Assembly: GCA_000697475.1 (NCBI GenBank)
Contig: JNEU01000905.1
Span: 1 to 52,935, forward strand
Length of the DNA stretch: 52,935 nucleotides
From: Lichtheimia corymbifera B2541
Taxonomy: Eukaryota; Mucoromycota; Mucoromycetes; Mucorales; Lichtheimiaceae
Reading direction: 5' to 3'
Part shown: piece after piece, positions 35,111-47,368 of the stretch
Position numbering within the stretch: the stretch's first letter is position 1
Layout: the number at the start of each line of letters is the position of its first letter
The notes under the pieces: generated by a model
What the model was told of the DNA's origin: nothing
What the model saw: the letters and a program-made list of their open reading frames with translations, nothing else
Databases searched by the model: none
Program-made: the position numbers and the translations under genes

Positions 35111-35786
35111 CATTACCTTGATGGGATGCTGTGAATGGAATAAAAGGGGAGGGAGAAAGAGAAGCACTTGTCCTAGACTGTATCATCCTGCTGGTTCCCA
35201 AATTAAATCCCACATTGGGGAGCAAGTTCAATATCTCCACTGGGATTAGACTGCACTCATGCACTCAACCACCCAAATACACCATGGTCATCATGATAAA
35301 TGGACGTTAGCAGCAAAAGGAGTCATTTTACGTATGATGTTGCAACGACGGTCATTGTCTCTCCGTCCTTTCGACGTCCTTGCCAAATAGCCAAAGTTCA
35401 ACCGCATATACCAATCATCCCCCCTTCTCAAGAACATCAAATAAGAAGATCATTTGTACTGTCAAAGTGCGCATCATCATCATTTTTCTCATAAAGTGGT
35501 GCTTTAGTGGATGGTGGGTAAGGGAAAAAGAAGGAAGGACAGTTGTTAACGATGAATGGAACACCAGCTTCCTGTAAATGCTTTGACATTATCTTGTAAA
35601 AGAGCCTTAATGGAGTGACAGCATCGAGGGGTGTAATTATGAAGGGAAACCCAACAGCACCGCGTCGGGAATTAAACGATGGCTGACGTACGTGTCCAAT
35701 TCGTCATGCCAATGAGCGCGTTTCTACCCAAAAGTGCCTTGACTCTTTTTAAACCAGTTCTCCACCCAACTATCCAATAACCAACC
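35111..35786. other. RPN10 upstream region
   Basis: No gene supported. The last ~150 bases are the likely RPN10 promoter and leader. Confidence 0.45.
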
Positions 35787-37225
35787 ATGTCATTGGAAGC
35801 GTCTATGATTGTGTATGTTGAAAGGAACAACCTTGAGATTTATTACTTATTCTCTTTTCTGTATAGAATTGATAACTCGGAGTGGATGCGGAATGGCGAC
35901 TATACTCCCACTCGACTCGTAGCTCAAAACGAAGCTGTCAATCTTATCTTCTCCTCAAAAACACAAGCCAATCGAGAAAACACAGTCGGTCTCATGACGA
36001 TGGCAGGCAAGAGCCCTGAAGTGCTGGTGACATTGACGTCGGATGTGGGCAAGATCCTAACTGCGTTGCACGGCGTCAAGATCAGTAACAAGGCCGACTT
36101 TATGACGGGAATACAAATCGCACAGGTGTGTAAAAGAGAGACGTTACGTTATGATGAATGATACTGATACATGAAGTGGAATAGCTTGCCTTAAAACACA
36201 GACAAAACCGAAACCAGCGTCAAAGGATCATTGTATTTGTCGGTAGTCCTGTTGAAACCGAGGAACGAACATTGGTACGGCTTGCAAAGAAGATGAAAAA
36301 GAACAATGTTGCCGTCGACATTATCAACTTTGGAGAAGAAGCACAGAATACAGCCAAATTGGAAGCATTTATCAATAATGTGAACAATGGTGATAACAGG
36401 TACGTGGTGGACTGTTGTGAAAGTGTATGTGTGCTAATCCAAAATGGTGTATCTAGTCATCTTGTAAGCATTCCACCAGGACCACATATTTTGAGCGATA
36501 TGCTTCTTTCCACAAGTATCTTATCTGGCGAAGAAGGTGCTGCTGCTGCTAACTTTGGCAGTGGTGGCGGCGGTGGTGGCGACTTTGAGTTTGGTGTGGA
36601 CCCCAACTTGGATCCAGAATTGGCATTGGTATGTTTTCTATATTATGGGGTGGTTGGGGGCGGTATGAAGGCAATTTTTGTATTGATGTCATTGTTAGGC
36701 ATTGCGTATTTCTCTGGAAGAAGAAAAGGCTCGCCAAGAAGCTGAAGCTGCAAAGCAAGGTGGCAGTGGCGACGACAAGGCACAAGGTGAATCATCATCT
36801 TCAGGAGGTGACAAGATGGCAGTGGATTCCAAACCTACGACGAGTCAAGGAGAACCGTCAGCAGCACATGACACTGAAGATGCTGAATTACAAGCAGCTT
36901 TGGCTATGTCCATGCAAGACAAGCAAGGCAGTGGTGCACAGGCAAGTGTGTTCATTGGACATGAAGCATCATTTTATTAATCGAGTGAGGATAATAGGAC
37001 GAGGACGTGTATATGGAAGATTTGAGTGAACAAGACCAATTACAGCGTGCTTTGGAAATGTCCATGAACAATGAAGGCGGTGGTGACGCGGATGAAATGA
37101 TGGCAGTCTTGAACTCGTTACCTGGCGTTGATGCAAAGGACGAACGTATCCAAAAAGCACTTGAAGGACTACAAGACAAGAAGGATAAGGATTCTAAAAA
37201 GGATGAAGACAAGGATAATAAATAA
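35787..37225 (+). CDS. RPN10: 26S proteasome ubiquitin receptor Rpn10/PSMD4, 380 aa
   Basis: Exons: 35787-35812, 35867-36125, 36185-36399, 36457-36628, 36699-36941, 36998-37225. Rpn10 sits in the 19S cap of the proteasome and binds ubiquitin chains on substrates. The N-terminal von Willebrand A domain (about 1-190) is clear: [40 protein letters not shown], and [17 protein letters not shown] Gly-rich linker leads to three ubiquitin-interacting motifs: [12 protein letters not shown] (about 220-231), [11 protein letters not shown] (about 287-297) and [12 protein letters not shown] (about 319-330). The end is Lys/Asp-rich. Length matches the animal protein, longer than yeast. The intron 36942-36997 starts with GC instead of GT. 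The gene converges on YOP1, with only 72 bp between stop codons. Confidence 0.95.
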
Positions 37226-37296
37226 ATAACATCATTAAGTCCTCCGTATTGGATGAAAACATTGCATATCGAGACGTCTTTATTTTCAAGTGATGC

Positions 37297-38009
37297 TTAA
37301 TCTTTTTTGGATGATGTGATATCAGATACAGCCTCGCCAACCTTTTGACGTAGTTGTTCGGCATGCTTGTCAATGTCGCTCTGTGCTTTCAAAAGATAGG
37401 GGCGTAGGAAACGGCCATATAAAACCTCAGCGCCCTAGTAGATAATAGGTTGGTTTAGTATACATGCCCTTTAGCATCTCCCTCCTCCTTTTTCATGACT
37501 TACCCGGAATTGAGGCAGTGCAAGCCAAAGAACAAAAAGAGTCTTGATGAGATAGAACATGGGGAAATAGTATAGAATGATACCAGCAAAGAACTCAACG
37601 AGCTGTACAAAGCCAATAACCGTCCAATAAACCAGCCATTGCTTATCATCAGCAGAGGAGGAGCTTTCAATGGCCTTGAACGACGCGTAAGCTAGAGGGA
37701 AAAAAGATGGTATCCTTAGTAACTGCTGCTACCTGTCCTATTTTGACGCGTGTATAAAGTACCTGGATACGCCCAAGAGATGAGGCTGGTCAAAAACTTG
37801 CCAGCGAGATTGAAGAAGATCATGACAAAGATGACTGCACCACCACCGAGAACGACATAGCTCTTGGGGACACCGGTTCTGCGTTCGAGCTCATTGCAAT
37901 ACTTGTACTGGCTAAGTTCGCTGTCGAGTTTGGCAAGACCTTCACGGACTTTGGCTTGTACACCGTCCACGCTGTAAAGGTTGTCGTCGCTAGAAGTGGG
38001 TGTCGTCAT
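37297..38009 (-). CDS. YOP1: Yop1/REEP ER-shaping protein (TB2/DP1/HVA22 family), 190 aa
   Basis: Exons in transcript order: 38009-37763, 37691-37504, 37434-37297. Members wedge into the ER membrane and bend it into tubules. Visible: an N-terminal amphipathic part; ERRTGVPKSYVVLGG at the start of the first hydrophobic hairpin; SWAYPAYASFKAIES, the family core; DDKQWLVYWTVIGFVQLVE; then YYFPMFYLIKTLFVLWLALPQFRGAEVLYGRFLRP. A charged amphipathic C-tail follows. Length agrees with yeast Yop1 (180 aa). Its 3' end faces RPN10. Confidence 0.95.
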
Positions 38010-38466
38010 GGTTGTTGTTTGTTGTTAAAGAAAAAGAGAAAAAGGAGAAAGGAAGCGCGTATGTATGGATTAAAATAGGAAAGCTCTTTATCACAACTCG
38101 CATATCAACTTTATCCATACACACACACTTGTATATCACCCATCCCAGCTTAGTTTAGCTTGCAAGGAGTAGCAGTAGCCAATTTGAGGAGTACATTTGT
38201 CTCCCTTGATTACCGTGTATTCATTCTATCTTCACAATGATGGATGGTTCATTGTCACTTTTATGACTCTTTTTTCTTCCATGCATGAAAAACTCAGTCG
38301 TGTCCCTCATGCATAAACTTTGTTACGCGTCCAGACCACATAAAATGTTTCATATTGTTCAGCGATTAGACATCATGTTTATATCAATGGCTGTCACAAG
38401 AGTAATGGAAGGTGGGGGTATATGTAGAGTGGGATTGCATGACTATATACAAAGAAAACATGTATG
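38010..38466. other. YOP1 upstream / WEE1-type gene downstream spacer
   Basis: Promoter side of YOP1 and 3' flank of the kinase gene. No gene seen. Confidence 0.5.
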
Positions 38467-40513
38467 CTAGTAGTCTTCTTGAGATAAAGGAAGCTTGTGT
38501 TTTGGTGTGCAGTAAATATTTCGATGAGGGGAATTCTCTAGTAAATCTTCTTGTTGCACGTAATCGTAAAGAACACCTTGGGATCCATTCTTGTTGTTTG
38601 TTTTTGCTTCAACAACCTGCTGATGCTGCAATACCTGAGAAATGGTGGGACGCTTTTGCCAATCAGCTGTGAGGAGCCATCGTATAAATGCTTGTATATC
38701 ATTGGATGTCTTTGACAGGTCTTGAGACCAGCATGAAAAATCGCCTAATCGTGATTGCTCCCAAAGTTCACCTGTATCTGGTAGCTCAATTCGTGTGGAT
38801 AATTCGAGCATAATCAACCCAAGACTATGACACCCACACACAATCAGCAATACATCCTCGACCACAATGAGATATATTTTCCTTACCTGAAGATATCAGC
38901 TGGTTTATGAAAGATGTCACGAAGCAATTCCGGAGCCATATATCGACGGTCGCCTTCTCCTTTAACCCATCGTGAATCCTAAATCGTGCATGAGTATGAT
39001 AGAAACCATCACCAATCTCAATTACTTACCACAGGTTCTCGAACCGACAAACCAAAATCGCCAATTTTTATCCTTCCCATGTCATCGATCAAAATGTTGG
39101 ATGGTTTCAAGTCAAGATGAATGATATCCGCGTCATGGATCGCTTTTAACCCCTATTACTCGTGTGAGTCAGTGATAAGATACATACACAAGATCACTAC
39201 TGCTTACCTCTGCAACCTCCCCAATGATGGCCCATGCCATTGGTTCTGGCAGTTGATCACTTGTACTGATAAACTGATATAAGCTAAATATAGTCCATTA
39301 GTATTCATCATCGTCGAGAAAACGAGAAGTGGTCTTACCTTCCACGACGACATAATTCCATTTCCATAAATAAAAAACCGTTTTCTTCCCATGCACTCAA
39401 GAGTTCTACGCAATGTCGATTTCCCTTGACTGCATTCATGTGATTGGCTTCGATAATTTGTTGCCATCGATCGTCGTAGCCAGCAAAAGGGTGTTTGGTC
39501 CGCTTGATAGCCAAAAGTGTATCTGATCCATGTCGACGAGCCTTGTAAACATCAGCGAATTCGCCTGAGCCAAGACGATCCATGAGCACAAAATTGGTAT
39601 CCAAATAGCTCTCTTTGCACATTGGATGTTCTTCGTCGTTGTCTTCAGGCATCTCCTCGTCCATGTCGCATGATTTAGGTCCATTCGTTTCAAAATAATG
39701 ATCGGTAAGAAAGCGTGGTTTGGATGATAAATAACCAGGTCGAATCTTTTGCCAGTTGCGTAAACGTTTGAAAAGTTGAGGTGATGGAATACGTTCTGTA
39801 GCGATGCTATCTTCTACATGGCTGCTGGAGAAAAAGTCATCAATGTCGTCGTCGTAATGTTGTCGACCGCATGAATGCACAGGTTCCTGTAACCAGCTGC
39901 TTCCTTCATCCAAGCCAATATCCTCGTCTTCCTCATCTCCAAGAATCGCTTCATAAAGACCGCGTCGTGATTCTTCAAATGCAATGTGGTCGACGTCGTC
40001 ATCCTCTGGGTGGTTGATTTCACTGCTTTGTAACTCATTGTATAGTGATCGTCGCGCAGACACAAACGAGGCAAGGTCGAGTTCATCATCGTCGTTTTCA
40101 TCATCATCTATGAAGCTTGTCGCACTGGGATAGGTTGTTCCTTCACAAGGCCATCCGAGTTTGTTGTCTATTGGATCATCATCATCATCATCATCATCAT
40201 TGTCCCTTTTGTTTTCCTGCGTTTGCTGTGGCGTATTGTCTCGAGGTACTTGAGTGTCGACATCGGGTTGATCAAACAAATTCGACGTCTCGGTCAGTAC
40301 GGATCGAAAGCCATCGCTGGACGTCAACGTTTGTTGTAGCAGAGTTGGTGGATCGAGATTCCGAATCTTTTTCGCAGGAGGTGTGTCAAGTGCATTTCCT
40401 TCTTGGCTGTCAACATAGTCATCAGTGGCCGCTCTCTTTAGCCCGGTAGGTATTGGTGACACGGACAATTCGCGACGTAATGGCGAGGAAACACTAGTGC
40501 TGACTGACTGCAT
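38467..40513 (-). CDS. WEE1-family protein kinase, 607 aa
   Basis: Exons in transcript order: 40513-39339, 39283-39208, 39152-39030, 38978-38887, 38824-38467. WEE1-type kinases delay mitosis by phosphorylating the Cdk1 tyrosine near its ATP site. The first ~300 residues are disordered and acidic, with an Asp run and poly-acidic blocks, plus SVSPIP near the N-terminus as possible Cdk sites. The kinase domain (about 305-580) shows the glycine loop [17 protein letters not shown] with the catalytic Lys, an HLDLKPSN catalytic loop (about 428-435), GDFGLS (about 447), and [12 protein letters not shown]. The EGD.RYMAPE signature is typical of the Wee1/Mik1/Swe1 group. The start at 40513 was chosen as the first ATG giving a Ser-rich N-terminus. 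It diverges from the gene at 41044. Confidence 0.88.
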
Positions 40514-41043
40514 TCCACTCAATGTGACAATACGCCTGGAGTTTGACGAGCAAGGAAGAAAAAGGAGAAGAAAGAGATATGCGACGTTTACTGTTGAACC
40601 TCCACCCTTTATGCTACCGGATAAATTTTTACACCCCAAGATATTATCACACCATCCAAAATGTACCCCACTCATGAATGGTATATTAAAGAAAGCAGAT
40701 GATGGAAACCATAACATAGAAACCATAACAATGGATCTTATAGAGTCGGGCATTGCTCTTCCCTCAAAATGCTTGATTCTAGTATCTTATAACTGTGCCT
40801 GGGCATGGTGGTGGGTTCAATTCACGGACACTTTAAAGTGACAATGATAGCACTAGGATGATTCCAATATATAAGATCGTTTATTTTATTCATATGGTAA
40901 TAGTAATTGTTAAGAGATCCAACTGCATTGAAAGTGATCGGAGTGAGGATGGAAGTGGAGGTGGTGTAAATAGCCAGCGCCGCAATTTTTCTTTGCTACG
41001 ACACTTTGACACTCTTCATCGATCCTCCAGATCTATCGACACA
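40514..41043. promoter_or_regulatory. Divergent intergenic region, kinase and coiled-coil genes
   Basis: 530 bp between two ATGs on opposite strands; likely holds both promoters and leaders. The frames extending upstream from each ATG look like accidental openings. Confidence 0.45.
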
Positions 41044-44000
41044 ATGTCCTCGTCGACTGACAGCAATCCGACCAATGGACAACAAGTTCCAGCCTTATCT
41101 GTTACCTCGTTGGTGTCAGCCATGAATTCAGGATCCAGTGTTGAAAAGCTCAAGGCCAGGATCATTTCAACTGATAAGCTAATGCAGCTCTTGAACAAAA
41201 AGGTCAAAGGTAAGAAAGGGGGTCAATATATCTGCTTCAAAGAAACTAACCAAGATACAAATAGAATGTGAGACGCTTCAACAACAAGTCAACACCTTGA
41301 AAGATGATTTAGAGCGTGAAAAGAAGTTGCGGTATGTGTTTTGCTCTCCCTTCGTATTACCAAGAAGCTAATGAAGATTTCGTTATAGAGAGGAGAAAGA
41401 AGAAAAGTTCAATGAAGAACGACTTGAGATGCAGATCGATAATGACATGCTCAAAGCTGACTTGGAAGAGAAGGATGAAGAGATTGCACAACTACGAGCA
41501 CGCGTTGCTACCGCAGCAGTAACAGCTCCACCATCACCAGCACCAGCACCAGCACCATCACCTATACCAGCACCAACATCATTTGAACCTTCAAAATCAA
41601 CGCCTATTGTACAAGATAATTCACTAGTACTCCAAGAGATTGAAAACCTCAAGAAAGGAATGGTAAAGTACAATGAATGCAATGAGCTTGTTTACAATGA
41701 CTTCTTACCTGTCACATTTTTATGCAGATCGCCCTCCAAACTCAGTTCTTTGAACATATCAAACAATGCACCCATCAACAACCACTTACACAATCCAACC
41801 AGCAATCTATATCCAACTCTATACCATCCACCATTCCATCATCAACAGCACCTCCACCACCACAACCAGACATGATGATCACTGATGCCGTGGACAAGTC
41901 TCAAGACAAAGCGACCTCACCTAATACAGCCTCAAAATCAAGGATCGCTAAACCATCTTCTGGCCTGAAGCCATCTTCATTACGTTCGCGAGCAGCAACT
42001 ATCACTACTATGGCAAAGAAAAGGGAATCACCACCTGTCCCTCAGCAGCAGCAGCAGCATGAACCAGCTATTTCGAGTCCTCGCAAAGAAACGAATGATT
42101 CAGTCTTGAAGCCATCTTCGCTACGTCCTCGAACATCGGTTACTCCTATCACGACAAAAAGAAAGGATAATCCACCTACTTCTGACCCGAGTCAATCACC
42201 AGTTACAATGAATCCTCAAAAGGAAACGGATGAGGCGGGTGAACAACGTCTGAACGGCCTCATTGTACCAAAACCCAATATGAATCGACCGAACAATGTA
42301 CGCGAACATGTGGTTTATGAACGAGAAATCCGAAAGGGAGCAAAGATCTTAAGCAAAAAGGGGTTGGCGGCATCGTCCTCTTCTTCTCCTTCGTCGTCGT
42401 CGACCAAAAAGAATGTGCAATTATCCTCTCCTTCAAAGCGGAAAACACCTGAGAGTGATCGTGAACCAGATCCAGTACGCAGACCACTACGTGTCATTGA
42501 ACCAGAACAAAGACATCCTTCACAGCCTAATTCAACCACGACCCCTTCATCATCATCATCATCATCCCCATCTTCAACTCCACCACCACCATCAGCCGTT
42601 GTAAAGCCTTCCACTGCACCAGTGAAATCATCACAAAAGAATGCTCAAAAGCCAGGTATGTTACTTTTGATGTTGGATACCGTCATGGATACTAACTGAG
42701 CTCATTCCATAGATATCATTGATAGAATTGTCACCGAGGAGCCTGAATGGGTGATGAGCCAACTTGGAGACATACAAAAGAATCACTATCCTGTTCACAC
42801 CAAGGCTGGCATGAAAAAATTCTTTGTGGAGATGGAGACGTTTTACGAGAAATTGCAGTCTTTCAGCGCTGTCAACTTGAAGAATGCCAAAGTGGTCCCT
42901 TATGGTCCATCCGGCGGCGTCACCATGGCATGTCCCACAGTGATCCATCATAAGGAACAAAAGATGGCCTGGTTTATCTTTGCGTTTGGCAAAAAGAATG
43001 CATCTGTAAGTGTTCATCATGGTTTGGTGATTATTCTTTATTCTAATTCGTCTTTTTTTCTTAGATCAACTTTATTCCAAAATGTATCAAATGGGCATCC
43101 TACCTAGCAGCACAAGCCGTCAAGGCCAAGAAACTTAGTCAAGCATGGTAATGTCACGTTTATTTTCATCATGGGATGTTTGCTAATGTCTTATTACTAT
43201 CATAGTCGCTACGCTCGTCTCATCACGCTTCTTTGCAAGAATACCGATCGCAAGGAACCTGTTCAAGTGTTTTGCTATGATTTACTTCGATCGATCTCTT
43301 GGCAGGAGCCGACGACTCAATGTTATCCCTGGATCATTCTTAATGTGGCGGTTATCTGGAGGGAAGTTTTGGAATTCTCAGCCGGTCAATCTCAAGGCGG
43401 TAAGTAGACATGCCACCCACCCACACTATGAAGAGAAGGAGAGGAGCATGGTTCTAATCAACGATTTAGGTGCTGATCTTATCATGCGTTCTATGCAAAC
43501 TGCAACCATGGAGCTATGCAAGCGGAATCCAAAATGGCTTATCGAGGTGTACAATCCACTTGTCAATGTGTGTGATTGGCCATTCCCTGCGGATAGTCTT
43601 TCGGGTATGGGTCGTCTCAATGAACTCATGGCTCTTATATCGCAACCAGAAATCCGGCAACTGGCAACTGTCAATCAAAGTAAGTGCAATCTTTCATCCA
43701 TCATAGGTCCTATGACTAACATGACCATGGATAGGAATGTATGACACCCTTCTTTTCAACGTTCAAAAGGCATTCGAGTTGTCCATGTGTTCTCAACCAT
43801 TCAAGGTTCAACGTCAATTTGTTCAAGATGTCCTATGGCCCAAGGTGATAGAAGAAGACGTGGTTGGTAATGTGATTAATTTGATCGGTAAGTTAGACAA
43901 CATGCCAACGAGAATTTGCTGGTTCACTCATACACATGTACATTGATAGCTTCAACGGCGGCCTTTGAGATTGAAGAGAAGCCCACCAAGGGAAGAAGAA

Positions 44001-44302
44001 GAGCCAGTATTACATCAGGCGAAGTGAAAGAAATGTTGAAAATGCGGGAGGAAACCATTGCACGATTCAGAACATTCCTGGTAGCCAAGAGCTTTACAGA
44101 TTGTAAGGATTAAAAGTGTACCCCAAGAGATATGAGAAATGTATTCACTCTTTTGATTTTTCATGTAGACGACATCAAGCTCCAAACAGCAGCAGCAAAG
44201 GGGTTGCTTCTATTATCCTGCAACGACAAGAGTGACCGAGCTCGTGTGGTCGATTGGTCGAACAATGTTAAAGCTCATTTCTTGAAGCAAACATCATCAT
44301 AA
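41044..44302 (+). CDS. Unrecognised coiled-coil protein with conserved-looking helical C-terminus, 884 aa
   Basis: Exons: 41044-41209, 41265-41331, 41389-41662, 41728-42655, 42713-43005, 43065-43147, 43206-43399, 43470-43679, 43735-43887, 43950-44102, 44169-44302. Residues about 35-135 form a coiled coil (KLMQLLNKKVKECETL, EEKEEKFNEERLEM). Residues about 135-480 are Pro/Ser/Gln-rich and disordered, with repeats such as KPSSLRPR and poly-Ser. From about 485 a compact helical domain follows (DRIVTEEPEWV; IKWASYLAAQAV; CYPWIILNVAVIW; LLFNVQKAFEL) to the end. That layout (coiled coil, disordered middle, helical C-domain) recalls scaffold proteins such as ICE1 of the little elongation complex, but I cannot confirm homology. 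Eleven intact exons argue for a working gene. Its last exon is duplicated at 51046-51300. Confidence 0.8.
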
Positions 44303-45058
44303 GCTGGCTCCATCCGTTAAGATCTCTCTATCTCCCATTTGTACTTTCTTTGCGCAAAGCATCCTATTGTTTGTCCTTTAACCATATACCAGCAAACAGC
44401 ATTTGTATATAATAAACATTGTTCACAACTTCGGTCATTGGCGAGTAACATACGAGTATTGATCTAGGATGTTGTCATCTGCTCTCGTTCAATTAAAGTG
44501 AAGGGCTACCAACATGATAGCCACTGCCAGGCAGCTGATATTTATCATGCTTCAGGGGAAGCAAGGGTGCTACGTACATATGTTATTATCCACCATTATC
44601 ATCACCACCAATGGTGCAAGTGATGTCTATCGTTAAGTAACGAAACAAAGACCGAAGAACCCAAGATGGATCGTAGTTAAGGAGTGCCAGCTGTTGTGGC
44701 ACCCATATCGCATACGGCTGCATCCGAGAAGTACAAGGGGTACATAATAATACATGCTGTTGAGTTATACATACATGCACACATCAAGACATCAGAAAGC
44801 AATATTATTGTAAACATTGGAACATCGTCTTAAACATTGAAGCATCGTCTTCAAAATAAAAGCCGGAGTTAAACGAGAAGACGGGTCCTTTTGAGATGAT
44901 GTTCAACCGTGGTCATTGCTAAAGAACCGTGCAAACATTTAACGCTTATTCCAAATATAGCTCATGCTGCATAAATCCACTCCCTCTCAGGGGTCACACC
45001 AAAAAACTAAATCAGGAGGAAAATTTAACCTTTCTTACGCCAGCAGATCACAATGAAC
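44303..45058. other. Intergenic upstream of secreted-protein copy 1
   Basis: The block around 44590-44960 recurs at 45950-46340 and 51540-51910. It is probably the shared promoter region of the secreted-protein family. No gene seen. Confidence 0.6.
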
Positions 45059-45065
45059 TATAAAA
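45059..45065 (+). promoter_or_regulatory. TATA box of secreted-protein copy 1
   Basis: TATAAAA, 43 bases before the ATG. The same box precedes copy 4 (52068-52074) and, inverted, copy 3 (47895-47901). Confidence 0.6.
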
Positions 45066-45107
45066 GAAGGCGATGACAAGCAGCATGGATTTTTTTCTCC
45101 AGTCATC

Positions 45108-45527
45108 ATGAAGTTCATTTCTCTCCTCTCTGCTGTCTTGGCCTTTGCTCTCTCTGCTGCTTATGCGAAAAGGGAACCAGCCATTCTCCAATTCATCCCA
45201 GCTCCTCGCATATTCCCGCCGGAATATAGAATTCATGCCAACTTGCTTGCGAGCGGCACTAGTCACGAGATTATCTTGAGGACCAAGGAACCAAACAGGC
45301 TTGATGGTTATCCCGAGAAAACACGCGGTGTGGTTGACTACACCGAGCTTCCAAGGGGTCAGTATCGTGCAATTATCAACGACAATGATGCGAAAGGCGG
45401 TGACAAGACTTTCAGGATCGATCTTACCAGACCCGGAGCAGAGTTCCATTATGAAGGCACAAGCGTAACCGATAGATATGTCGAGGATCTGCCAGCTGAT
45501 GGATATGTTCGCGCCACCAACGAGTGA
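45108..45527 (+). CDS. Small secreted protein, copy 1, 139 aa
   Basis: Begins MKFISLLSAVLAFALSAAYA, a standard signal peptide with likely cleavage after AYA. The mature part of about 119 residues has no cysteine. It looks beta-rich, with segments such as SHEIILRTKEPN, RGVVDYTELPRGQY, KTFRIDL and AEFHYEGTS. It ends VRATNE, about 20 residues shorter than copy 3. I do not recognise the family; a secreted effector, cell-surface or spore protein are all possible. It is a single exon with a TATA box close to the ATG. Confidence 0.8.
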   Translation: MKFISLLSAVLAFALSAAYAKREPAILQFIPAPRIFPPEYRIHANLLASGTSHEIILRTKEPNRLDGYPEKTRGVVDYTELPRGQYRAIINDNDAKGGDKTFRIDLTRPGAEFHYEGTSVTDRYVEDLPADGYVRATNE

Positions 45528-45934
45528 TGGTTATTAAAAGGCCACCCCATTCCATTATAACCGAAAATGCATGCTTTTTCAAAGACTCCTTGACTTCTAG
45601 TGGTAAGCTACCATAATACTATAAATTTTCTTTGCAATCAACAAACATCGGTCATTTTACAGCTGCATTGCATGGGTTGATTGTTAGTTCAGCAAAGTAT
45701 TACACACATGGATATGCTAATAACTCATATGCTGCTGGGTGATAATATTGTATGATGATCAGGAAACGTAATATGTGGAATACAACGGTAGTAGTAATAT
45801 AGACCGCCAGAGGTTTCATTTTTCGAGGAAGAGATATAGCTGTGATATTTTAGAAATGAATGCATAGCAGCCATCACGACCAATACTTGAGTTGAGTTAC
45901 TAGTGCCTGAAGCCGATTAGCTACAGCAACCAGG

Positions 45935-47310
45935 TCTTTATGTGTTATTAACCGCCATTATCATTATACTCAACATCCACCAATGGTGCAAGTCATGTCT
46001 ATCGTTCAAGTAATCAAACAAAGAGCCAAGATGTATCATAGTTTAAGGAGTACCAGCTGTTTTGACCCTCATATTCACACACAACTGCATACGGCTGCAT
46101 ACCAGGGGAGTGCATAAGAATATATGTTGTTGAGTCATACATACATGCCCACATCAAGGCATTCATTAGAAAGCAAAAGATTTGTAAACATTGGAACATC
46201 GCCTTAAACATTGAAGCACCGTGATCAAAATAAAAGCCGGAGCTAAAAGAGAAGATGAGTCCTTTTGAGATGATGTTCAACCGTCGTCACTGCTAAAGAA
46301 TCGTGCAAGCATTTAACACTTATTCCAAATATAGCTCATGCTGCATGAAAGGAACAACATTGCTGACACTGGAAAAAAAGGTAGTCGAGTCGAAACCCGC
46401 TGGATGCTCTCATGGAAAATCAGAAGGAAAATTTAACCTCACCTTACGCCCGCAGATCACAATTAGCCATAAAAGACGGCGACGGCCGGATACATGGATT
46501 TTTTTCTCCAGTCATTATGAAGTTCATACCTCTCCTCTCTGTTTTGGTCTTTGGTCTCTCTGCTGCTAATGCGGAAAAGAAGAAGCCGATCTCCTATTCT
46601 TGCCAGATCCTGGCTCATACCCGCCAGAGTATAAAATTAAGCTCGACCTCCGCACGAGTAAGACTAGCTACGAGATTATGTTGAGTACCAAAGAACAAAA
46701 CTCGGTTGCTGGTTACTCCGAGAGATCAAGCGGCACGGTGGATTACGACAAGCCTCTAGATGGTCAATATGGTGCGACTATCAACGACAATACTGCGAAA
46801 GGCACTGGCAAGAAAAAATTGATCCTCGATCTTACCAGACCTGGAGCAAAGTTCCACTATGAAGGAACAAGCATAGCAGATGAAGATGTCGACAATGTGC
46901 CAGCTGATGGATATGTCCGCGCCATCAACTAGGATGGTTATTAAAAGGCCACCCCATTCCATTATAACCGAAAATGCATGCTTTTTCAAAAAGACTACGC
47001 TAATAAATTAGTTCTTTGTAATCAACAAGCATCGGTTTGCATTTCATGGATTGATTGTTAGCTCAATAAGAAAAAAGACAAAGATATTACACATATAGAC
47101 ATGCTCGATAGTAATATCATATATTGATCAAACAACGTATATAAGATACAATGCTAATGTATCCGGAGGGTTTCATCTTTCTGAGGAGGAGAATATAGCT
47201 GTTATCATAAATGATAAAAAGTATGAATGCATAGCCATGACCAATACGTGAAATGAGTTACAAGTGCCTGGAATCGATTAGCTACAGCAGCCATAAATTT
47301 TTTATACGCT
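45935..47310 (+). repeat. Tandem duplicate unit B of the secreted-protein block
   Basis: More diverged copy of 44590-45930, immediately following it, carrying the frameshifted copy 2 with similar 5' and 3' flanks (gccggagctaaa, then attataaccgaaaatgcatgc). Confidence 0.8.
46517..46932 (+). pseudogene. Small secreted protein, copy 2, frameshifted
   Basis: The signal peptide (MKFIPLLSVLVFGLSAANA) is intact. About one base is missing near 46590-46600 relative to the other copies, so the signal-peptide frame runs into a stop at 46684. The rest of the homologous frame stays open to 46932 with clear family similarity (VDYDKPLDGQY, KFHYEGTSIAD). The upstream TATA box is also changed to CATAAAA. The long undamaged downstream frame suggests the break is recent, unless the base is a sequencing error. 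Confidence 0.7.
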
Positions 47311-47368
47311 TTGCTAAGGCACAACAGTCAATAACTATTTGCAGATGGATAACGAAAGCAATCGCCAT

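Larger units (their letters stand above)
44091..45930 (+). repeat. Segmental duplication, copy A (matches 51046-52935)
   Basis: Nearly identical, same orientation, to 51046-52935. It begins at the last intron of the coiled-coil gene, includes that gene's last exon, the intergenic part and secreted-protein copy 1. Copy A lacks about 75 bases (near 44975) that copy D keeps, so the deletion came after duplication. Confidence 0.9.

Noticed and set aside
40514..40753. Upstream extension of the WEE1-type kinase
   Set aside because: No ATG with good context, hydrophobic composition unlike the kinase N-terminus; 2040-bp gene model from 40513 is complete.
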